The notes below the pieces were generated by a model. The model searched no databases. It worked only from the letters and a program-made list of their open reading frames with translations, and had not been told where the DNA came from. Shown in pieces: positions 1-11,797 of a DNA stretch of 64,000 bases. Within the stretch, counting starts at the first letter, position 1. Every line of letters starts with the position of its first letter. A program made the position numbers and the translations under genes. Source of the DNA: Amaurobius ferox (Eukaryota > Arthropoda > Arachnida > Araneae > Amaurobiidae); the NCBI GenBank assembly GCA_951213105.1, contig OX578137.1, positions 75,429,104-75,493,103 of the forward strand. Reading direction: 5' to 3'.

Positions 1-800
1 CTTAAATTTTTTTTTATCTTAAATTCAAATTTTCTTGACTTGAATTTGATGTTTGGACTTAAATTTTTAATCTTAAATATTAAATTTAATAGTTATACCT
101 AAATTTTCTAGAGCTTAAATTTTGATATCTTTAGATTTTTAAATTTTAAACTTAATGTTTCTATAAATTTTCAATGTAGTAAAGAAATAGCTTTCTATAG
201 TATAGTACTTAAGAAGGGCAATAGTATGGTGATACTCAGTTTCTTTTACTATATTGTCTTTAATCATGTATTTTAAGGAATGCTTATGATCTGCATAATA
301 GAGAAGTGTACTTGTTTAGTTGTTGCCATTTTGAGAAATAGAAAAAGGCTGTTCACTTTCTAGAATGTTATAAGTGTTATAAAATTTTATAATGTATTAA
401 ATTTTATGTATGCATACATTATGTTTTTAGGATACTAAGGACCTTGACATTTTGGTCTTGATTCTTAGAGTAACCTTTTTTTTGGGGGTGATAGCATGGG
501 CGCCGAGAGTTGGGGTTTTGCATGAGGGGGCCGACTGTTGGAAACTTGGTTTTGTTTACGTCGCGATTCTCATTTCGCGAGAGATTCTCATTTCGCGAGA
601 TTTTTTGATCCTTTGCAATGCTCTTTGCAAATGTTTTACGCCACCAATTTTCACCATACATGTATCGTTCCAATGCCATTTATGCTTTTTCAATGCGCTG
701 ATCAATTTATTTGCGTAGGAAAAAAGTGGTGGTGTCACTCGAAAATTAAGAAATTTTTTCACTGTAACCATAACCATGAGAGCTCTATTGTTTGAAATTA
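1..800 (+). mobile_element. Old copia-type element: 3' internal end and start of 3' LTR
   Basis: The first 535 bases match the 3' internal end of the copia element at 31.0-31.7 kb: repeated cttaaat-type tracts, then 'ggggttttgcatgaggggg' as a polypurine tract at about 511-530. An LTR-like start follows at 536 (TGTTGGAAACTTGG) with the same 'gtcgcgattctc' motif. The LTR is diverged from the 26.7-kb copy and its far end is not clear; 800 is approximate. The rest of the element lies left of the window. No coding capacity is visible here. Confidence 0.75.
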
Positions 801-914
801 TCACAATCTCAAGCGTATACCTTCAAATAACAATATCTGAAATTTCCTTTCGATTGGTTGAGCGGATAGGCCACTAGGGGTTCATATATGGGGGAAGTTT
901 TTTTATGACCACCT

Positions 915-918
<4 letters not shown>

Positions 919-943
<25 letters not shown>
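919..943. repeat. (TA)n microsatellite
   Basis: Simple TA dinucleotide run directly after the degenerate copia remnant. Confidence 0.9.
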
Positions 944-945
<2 letters not shown>

Positions 946-2440
946 CATGTGGATTTAAGATGAATAATATATGAATAAAAATTTATAGCATAAAAGCCCT
1001 AATGTTCTATACAATAATACTTTTATATCCTTTAAAACAATATTCAGTAAAATTACTAACAAATTTCAAAGAAATTTATATGTTTAATAAATAAATTTAC
1101 CAATATAACTTTAATTGCAGAGCAAAATTTACTTTTGTTTTCTTTAATAAAATCATATAAATTTCTTTTTTTATTAACATTAATGTTTGTTTTCAATCCA
1201 TTTACTCACATTATTGATTGAGGACTTATTGAAGCAAAAAATTTTTATTAATGGGCAATCAATAATGTAATGAATTATATTACCCAGTCTTTCACATATA
1301 CAATAATCTGAGAGCTTCGTTTATAAAAAAAAATACCAGAAACGGACTGTGGTTTAATAGGTTAGGTACCAAGAAACTCATCAGAAATAAGTCATAGAAA
1401 CTCATTTTCCAGTTAAAAATTTTAAATGAAAAAAAGAAATATTAAGCTGATTAACTATCACCCAAATAACAGTACAACTGAACAAATAATTTTACAATGC
1501 TACAAAGAATATTTACTTGAAAGTAAACCTAAAAATTTCGATTTTTAGTTAGTAGCCACTAGCTGGTATGTTCATGAAGTTTAATGGCCAGTTGTTGGCA
1601 GCTGCAAAATATGTGATGTTTTTTTAATTTTCTTAATATTATGCAAAATTGTGTTTATGTTATGTAATAATTTAGAAAATTACAGTTATATTGCACTTAT
1701 TTATTAATTTTTTTATACAGTAAACATAAGTCAAACAACCAGGCCTTCTCCTCATGTCTTGAGCTGGCGAGTATGGTGCAAGGTATCACTATATGTCTAT
1801 TAGCAAAAAAACTTCCTTTAGCGGATTTACTTTTATAAGATCTATTATTTGGCTATTGAGGAGGAGGAATAGGATTTTAAAAAATTGAGAAAAATTTAAA
1901 AGATCGGTAAAATACAAAATTTCATTTTTTTTTTTTTTATATAACACAGACAAATTTACAGAAATATTTTTATTTTTTAATGAGTATAACATGCATGTAT
2001 TATTGCTATCCTCTTATTTTTAATATTTAATAAATTTTTAACATTTATTTTAATTTATTAAAAAGAAAATGGTTTTTTTTTCAAAAACTAATTCTTTTTT
2101 GTAAGTCATTGTCTGTATCTCCATCTTTTCAAATTTAGATTTACCATTTATTCATTTTCTGAATATTTTAAACATTTATATTCACTATTTTTTTTTCCAA
2201 TCTTGTTTTAAATGTTACCAATTATTTTTGCAATTGGTCGTTTTAGGTGGTTTATATTATTGGTATTCCAAGACATCAGATAAAAATTCATTTACCATGA
2301 AGCATTCAAATACTTTTGGGGCTATTTTAAATTAATTTTTTTCAACTTTAATAATTCAAGATTATTTCAGTGTTAATTTTTTGCCATAATTCAGATTATT
2401 TCATAATATACCTGTTTTTTTTTAATGTTTTCTCATCTTG
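944..2440. other. AT-rich stretch without recognisable gene
   Basis: About 1.5 kb of AT-rich DNA with poly-T runs (for example near 1928-1940). I see no exon with good splice sites, no RNA gene and no element ends. Confidence 0.5.
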
Positions 2441-3389
2441 ATCTTTTTAAAACTTTACAACATAATTGAAAAATGTTTATGACTTTGTTCATTCTGTCTG
2501 TCCATTCACATAACTGCCCCCCAAAATGAAATTTTAGTATGTTGTTGAGATGGTATGTGGGACATATGAGAATGTAAATGAATAATATTATCCAATTAGT
2601 TTTGGATTGTACCCGATTTGAAAATATGAAATACATTGAATCCTATGGGACCTAATTTTTCAAACAAGCTAATTTAAAATTCATAAATTGCTTCAATAAT
2701 TTTAGGGAATATTCAAATTATCCCATAAAATATATAAAAAAGTTTCAGCAAAATATGTTTGGTAGTTTTTTAAATAAAAATTAAAATAATAATTGCACCC
2801 ATATTATATGAAGAGATCACCTGACCCTCTTCACAGGGTTAGAAAAATCAAAAAATTTCTACATGCCCTCCGGGCATGTTGTCTAAATAAATAGATGCCC
2901 AAGATAAAATTTTACATGCCCAACATTTTTCTGATGACATTTTTCATTGTTGATAGCTCTGGCGCCCATGAAAATAGATATATTAAATATCATTATATAC
3001 GTAGCCTATAATTAAATATCAAAATTAGAAAATTAGTTACTTTTAATGAAATAAATACATACCTGCCAACCTGGGAAAATTGGAATGTGTAAAATTTTGC
3101 GTGAATGACATTTATAATGATTTTTTTTAACTACATGCGCAAACGACATTTCTAATGAATTTAACTATGTACAAGTACCTGCATTAAAAAAATATTGCAT
3201 TAAATATCAGGCTTACTGATAAAATATGAACATTCAGAACACCAATTTTATAAAATTTCAGAACAATAAATTATAAAGCAAAAAATATATAAAGGTTTCA
3301 TCCGGTGAGAATTACTTTATATAATGAAGACAAATATTTATGTTTGGCAAAACACAGGTTTTCACTAAAGAGAGTAACAAATATTGATC

Positions 3390-3393
<4 letters not shown>

Positions 3394-3424
<31 letters not shown>
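3394..3424. repeat. (TA)n microsatellite
   Basis: TA dinucleotide run inside the nested TIR element. Confidence 0.9.
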
Positions 3425-3425
<1 letters not shown>

Positions 3426-3569
3426 CACTGAATTATATTCCAGCCAAAATAGTTTCTCTTTTATTTTCCCAAATCATTGCTTTAATATCACTTTTTGGAA
3501 ATATCCCTTCACAGAGTTCATACCCATTTTTTAAATACAAAAATTTATATTATGCAAATATAATTAAAA

Positions 3570-3900
3570 AATTAACCTTAATAATTAACCATAATATGAA
3601 AATAAGCTAGTTTAATCGATCTAATATTCAACATTTAAATGATGGAGATGGATGGAAAAAGATACTAATGTACTCTCGGCAATTCACACGAAGTAACTGA
3701 ATTGCGTAATCGCACTGTTTATGTGAAAATAATTAAGGAATTAACCATAATAATTAATTAGAACATGAAAATAAGCTCGTTTAGTCAATCAAAAATGCAA
3801 TATTTAGAAGATTGAGATGGATGGAAAAAGATACTATTGTACTCTCGGCGATTTATGAGAACAAACTGAATTGCGCAATCGCAGTGTTTATGCGAAATTA
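3570..3900. repeat. Two tandem ~160-bp units inside the TIR element
   Basis: Two imperfect copies carry 'gagatggatggaaaaagata' followed by 'ctctcggc' and 'tgaattgcg', at about 3645-3710 and 3820-3880. The reverse complement of the same unit is repeated in the 9.7-10.7 kb element. Confidence 0.8.
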
Positions 3901-5885
3901 ATGAACAAAATAACATTTTAGCGATTTATGCTGAATTAGATAACCTTTGAAGAAGTATATTTATTACTTTTATAAAATAAGCGATCGAGATCTTAATTTA
4001 CGTTACACGCGGCCGTAAATCTCCATTAATTTGATTGGCATTACCCTGCATTTTATTATGGATTTGCTACGATCCCAGAATATCAGTGCTAAAAAAGCAG
4101 TGTTTCCGAGGAATTATACTATGTCTGGTTAATTGGTAAATTTCAAACAAAAAAAGCCGCAGAATTTCGCCGGAGATTGATTTCCTAGTAATGTTAAAAA
4201 ATTCAAATAAATGCGGAAATGTGTAAAATATAGCAATATATGCGTAAAAGCGTAAAGAGTAGTTAAAATACGTAAAAGTTGGCAGGTATGTAAATATATC
4301 AAAAATGGGAATTGAATACTATTTATGCTAAAACAATTTTTTAAAAATAACCGTTTTGCAATGTATGCCAAATTAGACTAGACAGCTTTTGAAGAAGCAT
4401 ACTTATTGCTTCTATAAAAAAGTGATCGCGATCTTAATATACATTATATGCGACCGTAAATCCCCATTGTCATGATTGACATTATCGTGCCTGTGGCCAT
4501 AAATTTACATTGACCTAGATAGAAGGGAATTTTTTGTAAGAAACTATGCAAATTTTGTAATTAGTACGAGGATGTTTCCCATAGAAATTACAGAGATTCC
4601 ATAGTAATCGGCATCTCTGCTTATCAACACCTGTGCACGTCCACAAATCTACCAAAGTTACACCAGAAACCAAGAGCAAATGAATGAAAGAAAGAGAGAG
4701 AGACAAGAACACAGAATACTATAATAGTCTGTGGACGAGAACGAGGAGCTGCTTTGGCACTGTGCCAGAGGCTCTGCTTGTTTCTTTTAGTGACGTCACT
4801 GTCGCCCGTCAAACTTTGTTTTCTCCCCACAGTTATCAACTATTACGCGGTGAAAGCCATTCATAGTCCATCGCTGAATAATTAAGACTTTTCTGTTTCA
4901 TCCTCTTCTGTTATACGGCTTTAAATGTTGAACATAAAATATTTGCAGTGGAGTGCTGGTTACTTGATTTCGGCTACCAATTGACCTAATCAGGTTAATG
5001 TCGAATAAATTTTTATTACATGCCCGGTCGGGCATGTAATAAAAATTAATACATGCCCGGTTGGAATTTTTATATGCCCCGGGCATGTCGGGCAATAGAT
5101 TTTTCGAACCCTGCCTCTTCAAAATAAAATATAGAATCCATCTTTTTTCCAAGTGTCAAAATCGTGATTTTTAAAGTTTTTTTTAATTTATATTTAGTGT
5201 TGTATTCGTCCTAAAACCGCTTTATTTTTGTGTATTTCTATGCATCTATATCCTGCGCCAATGCAATTACAATATTTTTGAGCTTAAATGATCATCAAAC
5301 TGTGATTATTTCTACAATGAAGTCGAATTTTAATGTATGCAGAATGTAAACACATCAAGCTGTGAGATGAGTTCTATAAGAATTGCTGAATTTTTTTTAA
5401 CACAAAATTATTTAGCTCTGGAGTCTGGAATATAACTGATATGAATGAAACATTCATTGATTTCACATAGAGAAGCAGACAATTTTATGCCTTTTTCAAT
5501 GAAGTTTTAAGCATGAAGTTAAAAAGTACTTTTATCTCCATGGTTTTAAGTTTTTAAATAAAATAAATTATTGTAGTATTGTGATAATTTTAAAAATATC
5601 ACTGCTGAATGAAGGGAATGGAATAAAAGTTTATGAATGAAATATTCACTTCTTTTATATAGAAAGCTAGTCGATTTATATTTTGATGATGTCATTTGAA
5701 TAAAGTTAATTTATTTTCGATGAAGTTTTAAGTTTTCAAATATAATAAATTATTGTAGTATTGTGATAATTTTAAAAATATCACTGCTAAATGTATTACA
5801 TTTTAGAGATGTTTAAATAAAATTGCATTGCAGTTGAAAAGTGTTTCATAATCAATGCTTTATGCATGATTGATCTTTCTTATTT

Positions 5886-7687
5886 ATTTTTTACTTTTTT
5901 ACAGCGATGAAGCATTTACTATTATTTATTCCTTTTTTATTTTTAAGAGAGCTGGTCACTAATTTTTCTTTAATTTAAGGGTTTTACCAATGATTTTTGG
6001 CAATTTTTAATAATTTATATTATTGATTTTATCTTTTGATTATTTATTCTGTAGCTTTTCATTCGTCATGATCACAATATTTTGGTCTTTTTTCCTGTTA
6101 TTATTGGACATTATGAACTTTCCAACTCTTTTATTTTAAAATTTTCCCAATATGTTTATTTCATAACAAGTAAATTCTTTATTCTTTTGAAGAAATTTTA
6201 TTTTTTTAAATATTTTGATGTTTCTGAATTTTAAAAATGTTACTTTATATCATTAAAAGTATGCCGTTTTTTTGAAAAACTCAATTTTTCTGATCAACGA
6301 GGGAGGAGTTTGAACTACTTTTGACCGCAAGTAAGTTGAAAATGGAGCCGATTTAAGTTTGAATTGATAATAATTTGAACAGTGAGCACTTCTGAAAACA
6401 CAACTAAGCTGTAAACATTTTAAGAATTCATTCATTTTTAGCTTTTTACATTGTCGATGACAGATTAATAACTTAAAACAGGGTATAATCTATAAAAGGA
6501 AATATGAAATCTCTCTGAGCACGAAACTGTCATGCACCAAGATGTTAAAAATGTGAAATTCTCATGATCTAGCTATAAAGTTAATGGGAAGTATGTTCGG
6601 AATAGTATCCTTCAAATGACTATTATAGCCAATACCACCATCATTCATAATTCCCGTATGGTCATTTATGGACCTTACATATGCAAGTTAATGTAGAACA
6701 ATAAATACATAATGTTGCAATATTGGCAATTTAGATCAGAAAAGCATTCCCTTATCCCAAGGTAAGGTTGATGCTCTTTATTTGTACTATCAGTATTTCT
6801 TTCAGGCATACATCCGGAGACGATCATTCATCCCCCTCTCCCTCCAGAGATATTTTATGTTAACCTAGTTTCTATTTATGTGACAGCATTTAGATATGTT
6901 TATATAGAGCAAATAGAAAATTTGCCCCCCCCCCCCCCTCCTGGGCTAAAAAGTCCTGAAAAAAACACTGCATGCCGGGTGCCAAGATTTAAGTTCGCTT
7001 ATGCCAGTTCCAGGCCACAGCGTATTCACGAAACTCTTTCATATAGATTAATTCTTTAAATTTTTCATGATGCAAAATATGTTATAATGAATATTTAACC
7101 AATAAATAAATTCACTAGCCTAAAATAACGGGGGCAAGTTTCACACAGCAATTTCATTTTAGCAAGTGATTTTAATTCCATTTGCTCATCCATTTTCAGG
7201 AACCGTTTAAAATTTTGGGCAGATGTAAAAATGATGAAAGACCTATTAGTACAGCATGTAAAAGTCGGGGCACTCTGTGTCAATGGATAGAACGTGTCAA
7301 AGACGCTGCATTTGGGTAGGGCTCAAAACATGTCCGTGATTATGGGGAGGGAAAAGATAGGAATGTAGATTACATTAATTTTCAGCTACAAATGCAATAA
7401 ATTATGATTGGCTATGGGGAGAACGATGGAGGGGCCATAGCAGTATCATATCGATTGTTGACAGATTTTTCTCACTCCACATTAGGAAGTGTTTAGGGAG
7501 AAGAGTCATTTTAGACTATCACAGAATTTGGCCAGTAGTCAGATTTCATTAATTGCCAGTTTTCCAAGTTTAATTGCCATGTGGTGACTGGTGAGTGGGA
7601 ATTTTAAGCTTTTCTTGAAAGCACTATCTGCTAAAAGATGCTACTCTGATATTTAGTTATTTGGAAATTCGGGTACAAGACATAGCA
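5886..7687. other. Non-coding stretch; poly-C run
   Basis: AT-rich DNA with no gene I can support. A run of C (about 6925-6938) is the only simple-sequence feature. Confidence 0.5.
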
Positions 7688-7701
7688 CACTACCAAATGC
7701 T

Positions 7702-7759
7702 CCGGCCGTCCAAATGGCTGCTCATGTCCTCAGGACGAGCCGGACGGTCTGGGTCTTCA
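7702..7759 (+). mobile_element. ~58-bp SINE-like insertion with 15-bp TSD
   Basis: A GC-rich block starting CCGGCCGTCCAA and ending GGTCTGGGTCTTCA is flanked by the 15-bp direct repeat ACACTACCAAATGCT (7687-7701 and 7760-7774). A near-identical block with a different 15-bp duplication lies at 49358. The length and variability of the duplications point to LINE-type target-primed retrotransposition. CCGTCC and GGACGG near the ends can pair. It is too short for a normal tRNA- or 5S-headed SINE. Confidence 0.8.
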
Positions 7760-7774
7760 ACACTACCAAATGCT

Positions 7775-9290
7775 GGGTTCTACAAATCTCTAATTTGGTT
7801 TGAAGTTCCGTGGAAACTCCATTGCCTCCCTAAGCTATGCTATCATGTCCGCCACTCTGTTGAAATAAACATGAATGAAGACACTGATAAACTGTTTCTT
7901 TAAGCTATAGATGTATGTATCTAATTCCAATTTTCTAAGTAAAGTGTTACAAATTTTTGTTAAATACAGATTTTTTTTTCAATTATTCCTCCAATTCTAA
8001 TGGTCTGGCTCAGTGCCATACTACCCATATCGCAGCATTCACCACTGCTATGATGCATTTTTGAAGAACTAAAACTTTTAAAAACTATATATTATTGGAA
8101 TATCTTTAAAATTCACATATTGCTAATGCAGGTTTTTTAAAGGAATTGAATCTTTTTTGAAGCAGCATTAAAAAGTTTTATATGTAAGTGGTATCCTTGT
8201 AAATAGACATTGTTCATATGCATATCTGAAAAGAACCATGTGTATACTGTATATTCATAGCCATTTTTCAAATTTTATAATATTTTCTAATTTAACTTGT
8301 TACTCAAACTTTCCAATTGTGGTAAATGATAAAACTATTTCATTAGTATTTATAACTTTTTTGTGAATGTAAGTTTATAGGAAAATACAAATTTTAGAAA
8401 AGATCTGAGACACATAAAATAAAACATTAATTCCTTTATGTAAGGATCTGAATACAGTCTAGAATTCTATGAACAAATAATGAAGAGAATTAGGGCAAAA
8501 TATTATGCATATGTTTTCAGTTGAAGTATTGTTGGTTTATTTTTTTCACTATTTTCAAATTTTGTAACATTCTTGTTCACTTATTGCTTGCATTTGAAGT
8601 TTAGCTATCAAATGAGTCCATGACAAAATTTTTCATGTTTTATCAACTTTGATAGTATCATATAGAAAAAACATCCCCACAAAGTATTTGAAATCTCGTC
8701 CACTTAAAATTCTATTGGGGAGTTTCCTTGCCATTTGAATTTTAAACTCTGATATTCAATGTTTAGTTTCTGTTTATTAATAAACTATAGTTATAATGCT
8801 TTTAAGGCAGTAATAAGCATATATTTAATTTGAAATAGTAAAAACACATTACTTTTTATAAATAAAATATTTATTTCATAGTTAAAAAAATCTTTCTTAG
8901 TAAAACAACATAAAATATAAAAGTATTGACTAATTTCAGAGGCAAAAAGAAAAAAAAAACACAGATATTTCAAAACAAGAAAATATCTGTTGAGAGCTTT
9001 TTTTATTATTATTAATATATTTTAAAATAAGTATTGTAATTTTAAAAAATATATGAGCATGTATAATATTCAGGCATGAGATTCTTTCTCTTTTCGGCGG
9101 AATTCCGCATTTTTGCTTTTCCCCCAAAATTCTCACTTTTTTGTTTTACCTCTATCCCCAAAAATCCGCTCTTTCTGAAAAATTCAGTTTTTCTTTAAAT
9201 TTTTCTCCTCAAGCAAAGTTCTACTTTTCAAAGAAAATCGCCGAGAGGTTTTAACCAGAGCTATTATTGTAATTGAGCTTCGACCTACGA
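7775..9290. other. AT-rich non-coding stretch
   Basis: No splice-framed exon, RNA gene or element end recognised. Composition is AT-rich with poly-A and poly-T runs. Confidence 0.5.
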
Positions 9291-9291
9291 C

Positions 9292-9468
9292 TGATGAGAG
9301 TTGTCTGCCGTCCGTTTTTTATACGTTGTGTGCTGGGAGTAAAAGAATAAATGTAGCTTTTCACATGAGAACGTGGACGTTCTCATGTGACAAGCTGTAT
9401 TTATTCTGGTACTTCTGGTACTTCTAGCACGCAGTGTCCGAAAAACGTACGGCAGACAAAGCTCATCT
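9292..9468. repeat. Long imperfect palindrome (hairpin)
   Basis: Two arms of roughly 85 bases meet at 9375/9376. The inner 14 bases (TCACATGAGAACGT and its complement) are perfect with a 2-base centre; the outer arms pair with bulges (tgtctgccgt / acggcagaca; gatgag / ctcatc). It looks like a foldback MITE or a transcribed long hairpin. Confidence 0.85.
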
Positions 9469-9706
9469 TTCTAACCCGGAAGTGGAGGCATAAAATCCCC
9501 CACAGAAGGGGAATCAAAAATAAGTCATAAATTTTTGTCTCCGTAATCGCCGTGATGTATGTTATCATATATGTTATGAATATATATGTTGTCATTGGAC
9601 TCAAAGGGAAAACAGAGGGGATAACTTTGCGCAACACTTGGAAAATTTTTGATTTACTTTTACCCCTTTCATAACAGTATATAATTTTTATAGATAGGAC
9701 CAAGCA

Positions 9707-10687
9707 GAGATGCTAACTTTTACGGATTTTTCGTATATACAGATTTTTACTTCATCTTACGGTTTTATGGACATTACTTCCAAAACTACTGAAAATCCCG
9801 TGAAATCCATGCATCCCACCATTCAATTCATATTACCTGCTTTGCTGAGAGTCCAAAATTATCACTTTGCATCCATTTTCTTCTAATGATTTCATATCAG
9901 AACAATAAACTTAATTTATTTTTATAGTGTGAGTAAAAATAAAGAAATATTTTACTAAACAAATTATATTTCACTTAAATTATATGATTGCACAATTCAG
10001 TCTTTCTTTTTGGACTTTGCTGAGAGTACACAATTTCCTTTTTCCATCCATCTCCATCCCTTTATTATTGCACATTAACTTTACTAAATTAGCTTATTTT
10101 CATATTTTGGTTGATTATAAAGTTTACCTTTTAATTATTATCATATACGATGTTTTTTTTTGTTTGTTTTTTGCAGCCGTTGCCGAGAGTATGCAATTAT
10201 CCTTTTCCATCGATCTCCATCTCCCTATTGTTGTACATTAACTTGACTAAACTAGCTTATTTTCATAGTTTGGTTGATTATAAAGGTTAATTTTTAAATT
10301 ATTTTCACATAAATAGTACAATCATGAAATTCATTTTCTTTTTTTTTCGCGGGCATTATTGAGAGTACGTAATTATCCTTTTCCATCCATCTACATCTCC
10401 CTATTGTTGCACATTAACTTGACTAAACTAGCTTGTTTATTTTAAATATTTTGATTAATTATAAAGGTAAATTTCTTAATTATTTTCACATAAGTAGCGC
10501 GCGCCATTCAGTTTTAATTAACTCGGTTAAGTTAGCAAAACTACATTTTGAACTAATTCCAAGATTTTAAAATATATATTTTCAATATACTTATAATCTT
10601 ACTGATATGGTCGATGCAGTTTTACTGAATATTACTGAAAACTTCTGATTTTCCTACTGATGACCCCTATCAGAGGTTGGCATCTCT
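9707..10687. mobile_element. TIR element AGAGATGCYAAC with internal tandem repeats
   Basis: The left end AGAGATGCTAACTTTTACGG (9707) and right end AGGTTGGCATCTCT (ending 10687) are inverted repeats. The body holds three to four tandem ~180-bp units with 'ttttccatccatct' and 'cattaacttgactaaacta', near 9790, 10020, 10190 and 10360. These are the reverse complement of the tandem units at 3570-3900, and the sub-terminal TAACTTTTACG resembles that family, so the two are related. No clear target duplication and no open reading frame of note. Confidence 0.72.
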
Positions 10688-11726
10688 CCCAGTGGAAGTA
10701 TATTTTAATATTCTTAACTAAACTCATTAAAATATTAAATATTAAAGTAAACTCATTAAAATATTTAAAGCCTTTTCTGCCACATTTTTATGAAAAGATA
10801 TTTTTGAACAAAATAAACATTTTCTTTAAAACATACATAAGATACTGCCACCAAATTTTATTTATGTGTAGACACTAGACAATGCATATTTTAACAATAC
10901 ATGATAATTTTATAAATGTGTTTAAAAATATACTGCACTTTAACAACAAAAAAACATAAAATTTGTGTCTTGCCAATTGTAAAAATTTATTTTTTGTGAA
11001 ATCAAGTTCGTAAATCCTGACTAATGTTGTAATGATTTAATTTCAACAAAACTGACAACACAAAAGCATGAGTTATTATAGATAACAAAAGCATAGTTTA
11101 GAATTAATATGAAGGAATGCATTAAAATTAAATTTGCCCATGTATTTAAACAATCATATTCTTAAACTCAATTGCCAAATTTGCATTTTCTAAATATAAT
11201 AGAATTAAATCATTTTTTCAATGTAGGTTTTTTTATTTATTTATTTATTTATTTATTTATTTTTTTCAAAATTCTCAAATATTTTAACACAGTGTCTGTC
11301 GCGTATAATTTCTCAAATTTTTGATTTCAGCTTATTTGCTTTTTTTTTGACAATCTCATCCCTGAATATTATCTTTTATTTAAAAAAAGTTCTCTCACTT
11401 TGGAAAATTACTGCTCAAATATGTATTGGAAATGAGTAAAAATTCGTAAAAAAAAAAAAAATTGTTGGGACCTCTGCTTCCAACTATAATCAAGGAGGCT
11501 TAAACCACCCTTGAAACATTTGTAGTCATTAATTTCTATATCTGATTCTATCAAGAAAGAGTTTTTGATTAATTTACAGTGTGATATATAATATTTCATT
11601 ATATTCGAACACTAAATATTGTATACTATTGCACTAAATATTGTTTTAAATGATTGATATGTTGTTAATATCTGTGTTTATATGTTCTTGTTTATTTCTG
11701 TATTTGAACACCATGTATATTTTCAG
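10688..11726. other. Non-coding; (TTTA)n near 11230
   Basis: AT-rich sequence leading up to the first recognised host exon. A TTTA tetranucleotide repeat lies at about 11232-11264. Confidence 0.5.
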
Positions 11727-11797
11727 CGTTTAAGTTCTGATGCTTCACAGATATTTCATGATACTGCTGGATGGAAATGTCTTGAGACAAGCATGAA
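11727..11797 (+). CDS. Host gene exon A, helical-repeat protein (internal)
   Basis: A polypyrimidine tract and TTTTCAG precede the exon, and GTGAGT follows at 11798. The exon reads RLSSDASQIF, then a segment ending ETSMK, with no stop. It ends two bases into a codon and the next exon (19943) supplies the missing base, so K then C-L-Q-F follow in phase. The encoded sequence looks like an amphipathic helix of a HEAT/ARM-type repeat. I do not recognise the protein. Any upstream exons and the initiation codon were not found in the window. The adjoining intron is about 8.1 kb and carries the first Penelope-like element. Confidence 0.72.

Larger units (their letters stand above)
3058..4290. mobile_element. 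TIR element, CATACCTGCCAAC family, nested in hAT
   Basis: Inverted ends CATACCTGCCAAC (3058-3070) and GTTGGCAGGTATG (4278-4290) are flanked by TAAATA on both sides (3052-3057; 4291-4296), a candidate 6-bp target duplication. The right half matches 63714-64000 in inverse orientation. The body has two tandem ~160-bp units. No transposase frame is present. Superfamily is not resolved: a 6-bp duplication does not fit hAT, Tc1 or piggyBac. Confidence 0.75.
2834..5113. mobile_element. Non-autonomous hAT element with 8-bp TSD
   Basis: Terminal inverted repeats begin CAGGGTTAGAAAAATC at 2834 and end as the complement of CAGGGTTCGAAAAATC at 5113, flanked by the 8-bp duplication CCTCTTCA (2826-2833 and 5114-5121). 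CAGGGTT-type ends plus an 8-bp duplication are the hAT signature. Sub-terminal 'gggcatgt' palindromes occur near both ends (2863-2880; 5020-5095). The related repeat at 56.8 kb has an uninterrupted version of the target. There is no transposase frame, so it would need one supplied in trans. A second TIR element (3058-4290) is nested inside. Confidence 0.88.
2445..5885 (+). repeat. Dispersed repeat, copy 1, interrupted by a hAT element
   Basis: The sequence starting 'gtttatgactttgttcatt' near 2474 and ending 'gcatgattgatctttctta' near 5882 matches 56420-57720 in the same orientation and order. The match breaks at 2833 and resumes at 5114, where a hAT element is inserted. Both copies carry a short repeated motif (aaagtgttt) near each end. 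No coding region is visible; it is probably a non-autonomous element of unknown class. Confidence 0.75.

Noticed and set aside
452..804. Overlapping open frames of 82-88 codons on both strands
   Set aside because: They lie in a decayed copia LTR; no protein similarity and no consistent start context.
9401..9703. 100-codon minus-strand frame next to the hairpin
   Set aside because: No family resemblance; hydrophobic composition follows from T/A-rich DNA.
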